The notes beneath the pieces were generated by a model. That model was not told the DNA's origin. It saw only the letters and a program-made list of their open reading frames with translations, and did not search any database. From NCBI RefSeq assembly GCF_036014015.1, contig NZ_CP107905.1, forward strand, positions 4,588,001 to 4,652,000: DNA of 64,000 nt, read 5' to 3'. This document shows positions 9,219 to 17,127 of this stretch, in pieces. Source of the DNA: Streptomyces sp. NBC_00457. GTDB taxonomy: Bacteria > Actinomycetota > Actinomycetes > Streptomycetales > Streptomycetaceae. The position numbers and the translations under genes were made by a program. How positions within the stretch are numbered: position 1 is the stretch's first letter; every line of letters begins with the position of its first letter.

Positions 9219-11573
9219 TCACCTTTCTCCGGCGCCGAGCCGGGGCTCGGCACTCCGGCGCGACTGGTTCTGCCTGCGGGCCTGCAACTGCTGGCGGACC
9301 AGTTCGAGGCTGCGGACGACGGCCCCCACCTCGTCGTGGTAGCGGGGGTAGAGCACGGTCTTGAGGTCGCCGTCGGCCAGCTTCTCGGCGCTGCTCGCCA
9401 GCGCCCGCAGCGGCCGGACCACGACCAGGTGGATCCAGCCCAGGCAGACCACGATCAGCGCGAGCCCGAGCATCCCGGCGAGCACGCTGCGGTCCTCGCG
9501 TTCGTACGGGGCGATCTCGAAGTGCTTGGCGTCCTGCCAGCTGACGACGGTCCAGCCGATGTCGGCGGCCACGCCGCCGCCGGAGAAGGGCGCCGCGGCG
9601 GCGACGGTGACCGAGCGCCCCTCGCGGATCAGCAGGCCGTTCTCCACCGGGCCCGCGCCCACCTGGACGCTGCCCGCCCGCACGAGGTCGGTGAGCGATT
9701 CACGCGGCAGGTCCTCGAAGGCGAGGAAGCCGTCGCTGGCGGCGATCGTCCTGGCCTTGGTGTCGACCACGCGGACCTCGCCGAGACCGGGCCGGTTCAG
9801 CAGCGAGTTCAGGAACTCCACCCGTACCTCGCCGACCAGGGTCATGCCCTTGTGGTCCGGTACGGCGGCCCCGGCCTGGATCACCGGCTTCTTGCCGCCC
9901 TCGCCCGACACACGGACGAGCGAGTCGCCGTCCCCTTCATCCTCTTCGTCCTCTTCCTCACTCCAGGCCGAGTCGGGCTCCGCCCCGGCGCGGGCGACGA
10001 CGTCGCCCTCGTCGACGACGTACAGGGAGCCGTAGCGCGTGTGCTTGCGCAGGGCGTCGTCGAGCACACCCGTGGTGGCGTCGGGGTCGTCGGCGTCGAT
10101 CAGCCGGGAGATGGAGACGAGGTCGGCCTGGGCTTCGTTGAGGGCCCGGCGGACGCGGTCGGCGACCAGGTCGGTGCGGTCGCGCTGGTCATTGACCATG
10201 GTGCTCGGCACACTCACCGAGGCGTCGGTGCGGTTGAGCAGCAGCCCGACCGGCACACACCACAGCAACAGCAGGGCGGCGGTCAGTGCCAGAGGGACCC
10301 GCAGTCCGAGCCGGCCCTGACGACCACTGGGGTCGGGCTCCGCGTCCCCACCGGACAGCTGCGCACGCAGCCGCTCCAGGGCGGCGCCGATGCGGGCGGC
10401 CTCGCCCCAGCGGGGCACGGCCACGGGACGGGTCAGATCGCCGCGGGCCAGTCGGCGGGACTCCAGGAAGAGCCCCAGCAGGGGCCGCTGCACGGCCATC
10501 CACAGCAGGGCCGCCGCCACCAGCCCGAAGACCACGAGGACGCCGGCCGCCACCAGCCCGTACAGCTCCCGCTCCTGCCCGACGGCCTGCTCCTGCACCA
10601 CGGGCAGCATGGCCACGACGGTCAGCCCGAGGCCCGCGCCGACGCTCTTGCGCTGCTCGGGGTCGGCGGAGGCGAGGGAGGCGTATCCGGCGGTGGCGAT
10701 CCGGCCGTTGTAGGAGTTGCCCAGCAGGGTTCCGCTGACGCCCGGGTAGCCGCGGGAGCCGGGTTCGCGCGCGCTGACCGGGTCGGCCTCGGTCTCCTTC
10801 GCCGCCCGCTCGGACAGCCGGGTCATCTGCTTCTGCAGGAAGGAGAGTTCGCTGCGCTCCGCGTCCGAGTTGAGCGCCTCGGCCCGCTCGAAGCCGGCCG
10901 TGGCGAGGACCTCGCCGCCCCGGGCCACGACGGCCATGGAGCGGAAAGGGCCCAGGTTGATGGCGGGCACGGAGAGACTGTTGGAGGCGATCAGCAGCTG
11001 CTGCGGACGGTCCTTCCGGTCGAGGAGGGCCATGGTCATCAGCCGCACGTCACCGGTCTTCAGCCGGACCATGCGGGGGGTGAGGGCGTTCTCACCGGTC
11101 AGGACGTCCTTGTCCAGCCAGGCGAGGGGAATCGTTTCACCCCTCGCGGCGAGCACCTTGCCGCTCTCCAGGTCCAGCACGGTGGTGCCGGTCCACTTCT
11201 GATACGTGTTGCTCAGATCCGACAGCACCCGCTCCGGTTCCGCGGGCTCCCCCGCGTTCAGCGCGGCCGCCATGCGGTTCAGGTCGGTGACCCGCTCGTC
11301 GATCGACGCACGCAGGGCGATGGCGCCGTCCTGCGCGAAGTGCTGCTGGGAACGCAGCACCGCCTTCGGCACGGCCGGCTCACCGGCGGGGCCCAGCACC
11401 TTGGCGGTCAGCCCCGCCAGGGCGAGGATCAGCAGGCACAGCAGCGCGATCGGCGGTCGTATACCGCCCAGGAGCGGCATGTCCGCCCGTCTGCGCAGAC
11501 GCCGCCGCCCGCCCCGCCCAGGACGGGGTCCGCTTTGTGTCGAAATCACCGGTGGTTTCCTTCGCCTCTTCAC
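9219..11573 (-). CDS. Membrane protein with two sensor-HAMP modules and no output domain
   Basis: 784 residues from a GTG start. The layout looks duplicated: basic N-terminus, membrane helix (about 38-58), extracytoplasmic region of about 270 residues, helix (about 340-360) with a HAMP-like segment (RPLLGLFLESRRLARGDLTR), then another helix (about 425-445), outer region of about 250 residues, helix (about 700) and a second HAMP (RPLRALASSAEKLADGDLKT). No kinase, cyclase or methyl-accepting domain follows. It is sandwiched between capA and capB, 6 bp from capB, so a role in sensing or organising the synthase is inferred. The HAMP calls come from motif reading only. Confidence 0.75.
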   Translation of the reverse strand: MKRRRKPPVISTQSGPRPGRGGRRRLRRRADMPLLGGIRPPIALLCLLILALAGLTAKVLGPAGEPAVPKAVLRSQQHFAQDGAIALRASIDERVTDLNRMAAALNAGEPAEPERVLSDLSNTYQKWTGTTVLDLESGKVLAARGETIPLAWLDKDVLTGENALTPRMVRLKTGDVRLMTMALLDRKDRPQQLLIASNSLSVPAINLGPFRSMAVVARGGEVLATAGFERAEALNSDAERSELSFLQKQMTRLSERAAKETEADPVSAREPGSRGYPGVSGTLLGNSYNGRIATAGYASLASADPEQRKSVGAGLGLTVVAMLPVVQEQAVGQERELYGLVAAGVLVVFGLVAAALLWMAVQRPLLGLFLESRRLARGDLTRPVAVPRWGEAARIGAALERLRAQLSGGDAEPDPSGRQGRLGLRVPLALTAALLLLWCVPVGLLLNRTDASVSVPSTMVNDQRDRTDLVADRVRRALNEAQADLVSISRLIDADDPDATTGVLDDALRKHTRYGSLYVVDEGDVVARAGAEPDSAWSEEEDEEDEGDGDSLVRVSGEGGKKPVIQAGAAVPDHKGMTLVGEVRVEFLNSLLNRPGLGEVRVVDTKARTIAASDGFLAFEDLPRESLTDLVRAGSVQVGAGPVENGLLIREGRSVTVAAAAPFSGGGVAADIGWTVVSWQDAKHFEIAPYEREDRSVLAGMLGLALIVVCLGWIHLVVVRPLRALASSAEKLADGDLKTVLYPRYHDEVGAVVRSLELVRQQLQARRQNQSRRSAEPRLGAGER

Positions 11574-11626
11574 TACTCAGGCGCTCGCAGGAGCCACCGC
11601 TGACGCGGACATGAGACGCCGTCACT

Positions 11627-11643
11627 TTAAAAGACGGTTAAAA
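11627..11643. repeat. AT-rich direct repeat upstream of the HAMP-capBC unit
   Basis: ttaaaa occurs twice with an 11-bp period (11627-11632 and 11638-11643) in an otherwise very GC-rich region between capA and the HAMP gene. It could be a regulator site or part of a promoter. The rest of this 117-bp gap shows nothing clear. Confidence 0.4.
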
Positions 11644-11690
11644 CACGCCGGGGTTGGGTTTCGGCGGGCAACCGCTGCCTGTGTCAATCG

Positions 11691-12893
11691 TCACGTCCCG
11701 AGCGCGAGCTGCTCCAGACCGTCGCCACCTGGGGCGCCCCGGTTGTAGAGGAAGCCGCGGGTGCGGTCGGCGGCCAGCCGGTAGCGGGCGAGCCGGTCCT
11801 CGGACAGCTCTCCGGGGCGGTCGAGCAACTGCTGCACGTCCACCACGCGATGGTCCTCGACCGCTCCTTCGGGCGCCTTCTCCCCGGCCTCCACCTCCGG
11901 CGGGATGTCGACCAGCGTGGTCCGGTAGCGGGCGCCGACGTCCCAGCCGTCGGTCGTCTCCCTGAACTCGAACCAGCCGATCGCGCCCTCCTCGGTGAGG
12001 CCGGTCGGCGAGGAGTGGCGGGCCACCTGGTTGCCGAGGCTGTAGGCGACCCAGGTGCCGTTGAGCTTCTGGATGGGCTGCACCACGTGGGAGTGGTGAC
12101 CGATCACCAGGTCGATCCCGGTCTCCTTGGTGATCCGCTCCGCCAGCTTCAGCTGCGGGACGCTCGGCTCGTTGTAGTGCTCCAGTCCCCAGTGCACCGA
12201 GAGGATCACCACCTCGGCCCCCTTCTTGCGGGCCCGGGCCTCGGCCTTCTTGATCGGGTCGATGCCGATCCGGTTGAGGGCCCAGCGCTCCTTCTCGGGC
12301 GTGGGGTTGAGGAAGGACTCCCAGGAGAAGGAGAGATGGGCGACCTTGACGCCGTTGACGTCCCGGACGTTGATCTGCTCTGCTTCCTCGGGCGTACGCG
12401 CGGACCCGGTGTGGCCGAGGCCCACCTCGTCCATCGTGTCCAGGCTGCGCTTCACGGCCTTCAGACCGTGGTCGTAGGTGTGATTGGAGGCCGTGGAGCA
12501 GGTGTCGTACCCCACGTCCTTGAGAGTCGTGAGGATCTGCGGGGGCACGAGGAACTCCGGGTACCCCTCGAAGGGGCCCTTGGGCGTGCCGACCGGAGTC
12601 TCCATGTGACAGATGGCCAGATCGGCCTTGCTGATGACCGGCTTCACCCCGGCCATGAGCGGTCCGAAGTCCAGCCCGGCCTGCCCCTCATCGGTCTTCT
12701 CGGCGTCCTTGGCCGCCTGCTCGACGAGTTCGGGGTGGATGAGCACATCACCCGCGGCGGCGACGGTGAACGAGCGCCCGCCCGGCTTCACCTGCGCCCC
12801 GGACGGCTCGGAGGCACAGGAGGCGACCAGGCCGGCCAGAGCTCCCAGAACCGCCACCGAACGGCCTATACGGAGAGACTTACGGAATGTCAC
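11691..12893 (-). CDS. capA: CapA/PgsA family lipoprotein (poly-gamma-glutamate export or synthesis)
   Basis: 400-residue lipoprotein: the lipobox LVASC places the lipidated Cys at about residue 26. A PGA_cap domain with metallophosphatase-like motifs follows: AAGDVLIH, SNHTYDHG, VHWGLEHY and IGHHSHVVQP. CapA proteins assist polymer synthesis or transport at the membrane. It is the first gene of a minus-strand set leading to the HAMP protein, capB, capC and NlpC/P60. The start is GTG 12893, with only weak ribosome-site similarity. Its 5' end lies 14 bp from the start of a divergent lipoprotein gene. Confidence 0.88.
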   Translation of the reverse strand: MTFRKSLRIGRSVAVLGALAGLVASCASEPSGAQVKPGGRSFTVAAAGDVLIHPELVEQAAKDAEKTDEGQAGLDFGPLMAGVKPVISKADLAICHMETPVGTPKGPFEGYPEFLVPPQILTTLKDVGYDTCSTASNHTYDHGLKAVKRSLDTMDEVGLGHTGSARTPEEAEQINVRDVNGVKVAHLSFSWESFLNPTPEKERWALNRIGIDPIKKAEARARKKGAEVVILSVHWGLEHYNEPSVPQLKLAERITKETGIDLVIGHHSHVVQPIQKLNGTWVAYSLGNQVARHSSPTGLTEEGAIGWFEFRETTDGWDVGARYRTTLVDIPPEVEAGEKAPEGAVEDHRVVDVQQLLDRPGELSEDRLARYRLAADRTRGFLYNRGAPGGDGLEQLALGT

Positions 12894-12907
12894 CGCGCCA
12901 TACTCAC

Positions 12908-13873
12908 ATGGGCCTCACAGCTCAACTGGTCATTACCGTCACGAGACAGTCACGTTTCGCCCACATTCTTGCCCAAGGGGTTTTGATCCTGGCACTGGCC
13001 GGCTGCCAGACGGCATCGCCCGAGTCCACGGAGGGTTCGGTTCCGAAATCTCGGGAGCTGGTGGACCTCCGCAGCCGGATCCTCTCGTATACGGCCGACC
13101 TCGAGCCCGACGCCTCCTACACACCGCCCGGCGCGGCCCGTCGCGAACAGCTGGCGCGCGGCGTAGGCCGTCTGCTGGACGGCGACGCGGAGAAGGCCGA
13201 GCGCCTGCTCTCCCCCCTCGGCCTCGGCGTCACCCGCCTCACCGACACCGACTCCGGCCGCCGTTACAACGAGATCGCCGCCCTGCGCCCGGACGGCGAG
13301 GCCGCGACCTGGGGCCGCCTCTACCTGACCGCGGACTCCGCGGTGCGCTGGAACGTACAGGTGCCGCACCCCGTCTCCGACCGCGACACCGAGGCGCTCG
13401 GCGTCCGGCTGCTGGAGGACGCCCCCTCGGGCGCCCTCGTCGTGGCCGGCGCCCACCGCCGCGCCGGCCGCGCGGACGCCGCGGACGTCGCCCACCGCGA
13501 GGACAGCGCCTTCCACGCCATCGTCGTAGAGCTCCAGAAGCGCGGTGTCCCCGGTCTCCAGCTCCACGGCTTCGCCGAGACGTCCGACCGCCCCTACGAG
13601 GCCATCGTCTCCGGCGGCGCGGCACAGAGCACATCCGACGAGGCCTCGGCACTGGCCGACCGCCTGGAGTCGGAAGGCCTGCGCGTCTGCCGCGGCTGGT
13701 CGGCCCGCTGCCCACTGGAAGGCACCTCGAACGTCCAGGGCAGGTCCGCCGAACGCCGACACGCCACGTTCCTCCACGTGGAACTGTCCCCCGACGCCAG
13801 GGACGACGGCCCCGACGCCAAGGAAACGGCAGACGCGCTAGGCGACCTCCTGAGGACCTGGTCGCAGAACTGA
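12908..13873 (+). CDS. Lipoprotein resembling PghP/DUF867-type zinc amidohydrolases
   Basis: Lipobox LALAGC with Cys at about residue 33, then about 290 residues. Ordered motifs resemble the poly-gamma-glutamate hydrolase PghP: VPHPVSDRDTE (His154 plus acidic residues as possible zinc ligands), LQLHGF (His220) and FLHVELS (Glu292), corresponding to PghP SPHAGGIE, FHGY and QLEIS. This alignment was made by eye and needs a profile search. It is divergent from capA with starts 14 bp apart, so their promoters must overlap the coding regions. ATG 12908 is preferred; ATG 12887 would overlap capA. The lipoprotein call is firm, the enzyme class tentative. Confidence 0.6.
   Translation: MGLTAQLVITVTRQSRFAHILAQGVLILALAGCQTASPESTEGSVPKSRELVDLRSRILSYTADLEPDASYTPPGAARREQLARGVGRLLDGDAEKAERLLSPLGLGVTRLTDTDSGRRYNEIAALRPDGEAATWGRLYLTADSAVRWNVQVPHPVSDRDTEALGVRLLEDAPSGALVVAGAHRRAGRADAADVAHREDSAFHAIVVELQKRGVPGLQLHGFAETSDRPYEAIVSGGAAQSTSDEASALADRLESEGLRVCRGWSARCPLEGTSNVQGRSAERRHATFLHVELSPDARDDGPDAKETADALGDLLRTWSQN
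12938..12954. promoter_or_regulatory. Direct repeat GTCACG with 11-bp period in the capA divergent region
   Basis: GTCACG at 12938-12943 and 12949-12954, preceded by a weaker GGTCAT at 12928-12933. Direct repeats with one-helical-turn spacing resemble Streptomyces PhoP boxes (GTTCACC units of 11 nt), but the match is partial. It lies where the capA upstream region should be. Confidence 0.3.
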
Positions 13874-13901
13874 GCACGAGATACACACCGGCGGCGAACA
13901 A

Positions 13902-13959
13902 CGCCCCGAAAGGGGCGCGGGGAACTGCGCGACAAGCCACAACGAACCCGCACCCGCCA
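13902..13959. repeat. Dispersed intergenic repeat, copy A
   Basis: A hairpin (CGCCCC gaa AGGGGCG) is followed by CGGGGAACTGCGCGACAAGC and a partly conserved tail with acccgcacccgcc. The same element recurs at about 22458 and 25941. It fills most of the gap after the lipoprotein gene and may act as a terminator there. Confidence 0.8.
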
Positions 13960-14047
13960 ACGAACCAGTACCGCCCACCCCGCCCCGCGGAGCCACCCAC
14001 ACCGGGAGACAATCACCCCACGTCATATCGGGAACGGGGCGGAGCCC

Positions 14048-15397
14048 ATGCGCATGCGAGGCCGGATCAAGCTGCTCGGCGCAGCCGCCGGCGCCGCCGT
14101 CCTCGCCCCGCTGGCGGTGTGGGCCTGGCCCGACCAGGACGACGGCGAGGCCGGCCCCCGGCTCGTGCCGACCGATCTGCGGGACCGTGACCCGAAGGCC
14201 ACCCCCGAGGCCCGCCGCGTGTACGAGATGCTCGCGAACCTCGAGAACACCGCCCGCCGCGGCCGCCCGAGCCGCACGGTGATCGGCCAGCACGTCGAGC
14301 TGCACAACGAGCGGTACAACGCGCAGTACGGCGACTACCGGGGCACCAAGCAGCCCGGCTACTACTACCGCAAGGCCCGCGACATCACCGGCCGCCTGCC
14401 CGGCTTCGTGGAGCTGGACCTCGGCCCCGGCTACGGCCAGCCCGGCTGGGCGGTGGGCCGGTCCCGCTCCTACTCCGGCGACTGGCCGGGCTGCCGCCGC
14501 CACTGGGGGTATGTCGAGGACGCCGTGGACCTGGCCGTCGGCGTGTGGGCGGGCCTGCCCAGGGCGGCCGACGGCTCGTACCGCCCCTCGGGCACGCACC
14601 GGGAGTGCGCGACCGGAGCCGAGGTGTCGCTGCCGCACAACGGCGGCGCCCCGGCGGGCCTGGTCGGGTTCTCCTTCCACCAGCCCTACCCGGGCAGCCC
14701 CGTCAAGGGCTTCCCGCAGACCCTGCACCGCAACTCGCCCGCCGCGCGGGACCCCCGCTGGTTCGCCAGGGTGGTGAGCCGGGGCACCGCCGAGCACCGG
14801 GACCTGCTGCGGGACCTCGCCTATCTCGCGGACCACCTGGGCTACCTCGCCGACCAGGGCGTACCCGTGCTGCTGCGGCCATACCACGAGATGAACACCG
14901 CACCGGGCCGTGCCTTCTGGTGGTCCGGGCAGGACCCGGCGGCCTTCCGCAAGCTGTGGCAGGTGACATACGACTACCTCGTCCACCGCCGCGGCCTGCA
15001 CAACCTGATCTTCGTCTGGGCCCCGAACTCCTGGCAGGGCCCTTACGGCCGCGAGCCCGGGCCGTACTACCCCGGCGGGCGCCACGTCGACATCGTCGGC
15101 GTCGACGACTACAGCGACACCCCGGCCGAGCCGTTCGGCGACGGAGCCTGGACCGAGGTGTGGTACCGCGGTCTGGAGACGTACCGCAGGCCCCGGATCG
15201 TCTCCGAGTCCTTCCATGTCCCGCTCAACGCCGCGCAGCCCAAGACCCTGGTCAGGACACCGTGGGTGCTGTGGACGGTGTGGGGGCAGGCGCTGTCGTA
15301 CGACAACGTCTCCGAGCCGCGGAAGAAGAACACCACAGACGACGCGAAACGGACGTACCACTCCTCCCGTGTGATCACGGCTCAAGACTTCGCTTGA
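14048..15397 (+). CDS. GH26 family glycoside hydrolase (mannanase-like)
   Basis: 449 residues with an N-terminal signal or anchor (about residues 6-24) and a GH26 TIM barrel. The acid/base RPYHEMN puts Glu at about 281 and the nucleophile IVSESF puts Glu at about 387; WWSGQDP and FVWAPNS are also family-like. GH26 members mostly cut beta-1,4-mannan or mixed-linkage glucan. Linked synthetic genes downstream suggest it trims a self-made polysaccharide rather than foraging, which is inference. No separate carbohydrate-binding module is seen. Confidence 0.85.
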   Translation: MRMRGRIKLLGAAAGAAVLAPLAVWAWPDQDDGEAGPRLVPTDLRDRDPKATPEARRVYEMLANLENTARRGRPSRTVIGQHVELHNERYNAQYGDYRGTKQPGYYYRKARDITGRLPGFVELDLGPGYGQPGWAVGRSRSYSGDWPGCRRHWGYVEDAVDLAVGVWAGLPRAADGSYRPSGTHRECATGAEVSLPHNGGAPAGLVGFSFHQPYPGSPVKGFPQTLHRNSPAARDPRWFARVVSRGTAEHRDLLRDLAYLADHLGYLADQGVPVLLRPYHEMNTAPGRAFWWSGQDPAAFRKLWQVTYDYLVHRRGLHNLIFVWAPNSWQGPYGREPGPYYPGGRHVDIVGVDDYSDTPAEPFGDGAWTEVWYRGLETYRRPRIVSESFHVPLNAAQPKTLVRTPWVLWTVWGQALSYDNVSEPRKKNTTDDAKRTYHSSRVITAQDFA

Positions 15398-15654
15398 TTA
15401 ACTTTTAAACACATCTCCCTCACAGCTGTTCCATGCCCCGGACACGTATGCCAGGATCGTGCTCCTGTTCGGTCAATGGTTCTGGACGCCTGGGGGGGCA
15501 TCTGAGCGGCATTGGCCGATTTTCACGCCAACGAGGGCGTTGAGGGGTGGGGATCCCGTAGGGAAGGTGCTGTGGTGCGCTCTGTCGCGCCGCGGCCGAG
15601 ATCTGTCGCTGCCTCAACGCACCACCGATCTCACGGGGGAGTTCCGCAGTCGTC
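15398..15654 (+). other. Intergenic region, possible promoter for the polysaccharide genes
   Basis: 257 bp without a gene. It opens with an AT-rich stretch (ttaacttttaaac, 15398-15410) that shares the octamer TTTAAAAG, in inverse orientation, with the capA-HAMP gap. No convincing -35/-10 pair was identified. Confidence 0.4.
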
Positions 15655-17106
15655 ATGGCATCGACACTGGTCGACGGGGGTGTGCCGCACTCACGGCACA
15701 ATCAGAAACTCGCCAAGCGCACAGCGGCTTGGCGGCCGGGGATTCTGCCCTTCCTCATCCCGCTGGTAGGGCTGCTCGTCTTCAGTCTCTGGTCGTACAC
15801 ACCCTCCGACTCACCGCTGGCCTGGCTGATCACCATCGCCTGGGCCCTGCCCGTCCCGGGTGTGCTCGTGTCCATTCAGGGCTTCATCCTGATCCGCCGC
15901 CGGGCCCGCAAGGCGCATCTGATGACGCCGCCCGCCCTGGTGGAGCAGGATTTCCTGATCACGCTCGTGCCCACCATCGGCCGCCACGACACCTACCCGG
16001 CGCTGGAACGTTCCGTCCTGTCCTATGTGGAGCACCTCCCCGAGTGGTTCCCGTACATGCGGGTGGACGTCCTCACCGAGGAGGGCTGCGAGGCCGCCGA
16101 GCGGATCGACGCACTGGCGGCGACCAGCCCTCTCATCCGTGTGGTCACGGTCCCGAAGGCCTACGAGACGCAGAACGGCACCCGGTTCAAGGCCCGCGCC
16201 AACCACTACGCCCACGAGCTGCGCATCGAGGAGGGCGAGGCGCTGGAGAACGTCTGGGTGCTGCACATGGACGACGACACCGGCGTCGGTCCGGACACCG
16301 CGGCGTCCCTCGCCCAGTTCATCAACCGCCAGCGGCGCGCGACCCCCGAAGTGGTCAAGCACATGGCGCAGGGCATCCTGACCTACCCGCGCGAGAACGC
16401 GGTGAGCATGTTCACCTGGTTCGCCGACGCCATCCGCCCGGCGGACGACATCGCGCGGTTCCGCGCCTTCACGGGACTGGGCACACCGGCCGCCGGCGTA
16501 CACGGTGAGCTCCTGGTCATCCGCGCCTCCATCGAGGCCGAGATCGGCTGGGACTTCGGTCCCAAGGAGATCGTCGAGGACGCCCGGCTGGCCCTGACCT
16601 TCTGCCGTATCTACCCGGGCCGCAGCGACTGGTTCAACGGCCGCTGCTACGGCGCCTCGCCGGCCAACTCCAAGGACTTCATCAAGCAGCGCGAGCGCTG
16701 GGCCTGGGGCCTGGTCGCCCTCTGCTTCAACCGCAAGGTGCCGCTGCGCTACCGCTGGTTCCTGACCATCTGCGTGACGAGCTGGATCCTCGGCCCGCTG
16801 CAGCACGTCGGCACGGTGCTCTTCCTGGCCTGGTTCATCGGCGACATGAACACCTCGCCCGTGACCCAGTCGGTCGTCGTGCTGTGGTCGATCAGCTTCG
16901 CCTATGTGATCTGGGCGTACTGGGAAGGGCTGCGGCTCAACGCGATCGCGTCCGCGAACGGCAGGCGCAAGTGGTGGGAGCCCTTCGCGGTGATCCTCAT
17001 GCTCCCTCTCTTCTCCCTCATCGAGGGGATCGGCGGCATCAAGGGCCTGTGGAAGTTCATCCGCCGCGAGGAGAACAAGTTCGTCGTCATCGCCAAGCCC
17101 GCCTGA
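15655..17106 (+). CDS. Processive-type GT2 glycosyltransferase
   Basis: 483-residue membrane protein: two N-terminal helices (about 31-75), a cytosolic GT-A domain, and three to four C-terminal helices from about 360. The metal-binding MDDDTG (Asp206-208) and the QRERW motif (345-349), like the Q-x-x-R-W of cellulose and mannan synthases, support polymerisation coupled to membrane passage. The layout resembles egghead-like beta-mannosyltransferases as well as CslA-type synthases; donor and linkage cannot be read directly. It is first of a tight set with the GH113 gene 21 bp downstream. Confidence 0.82.
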   Translation: MASTLVDGGVPHSRHNQKLAKRTAAWRPGILPFLIPLVGLLVFSLWSYTPSDSPLAWLITIAWALPVPGVLVSIQGFILIRRRARKAHLMTPPALVEQDFLITLVPTIGRHDTYPALERSVLSYVEHLPEWFPYMRVDVLTEEGCEAAERIDALAATSPLIRVVTVPKAYETQNGTRFKARANHYAHELRIEEGEALENVWVLHMDDDTGVGPDTAASLAQFINRQRRATPEVVKHMAQGILTYPRENAVSMFTWFADAIRPADDIARFRAFTGLGTPAAGVHGELLVIRASIEAEIGWDFGPKEIVEDARLALTFCRIYPGRSDWFNGRCYGASPANSKDFIKQRERWAWGLVALCFNRKVPLRYRWFLTICVTSWILGPLQHVGTVLFLAWFIGDMNTSPVTQSVVVLWSISFAYVIWAYWEGLRLNAIASANGRRKWWEPFAVILMLPLFSLIEGIGGIKGLWKFIRREENKFVVIAKPA

Positions 17107-17127
17107 CCCGGAAGAGACCGACACCTC

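Noticed and set aside
7446..11603. Very long open frame (1385 codons) antisense to the cap genes
   Set aside because: Composition is Gly/Arg/Ala/Val/His-rich as expected for the complement of high-GC coding DNA; no family motif, and the minus-strand genes are clearly real.
11380..11625. Possible small CapE-like gene between capA and the HAMP gene
   Set aside because: The frame lies mostly inside the HAMP coding region in another frame and has no hydrophobic helix like CapE/PgsE.
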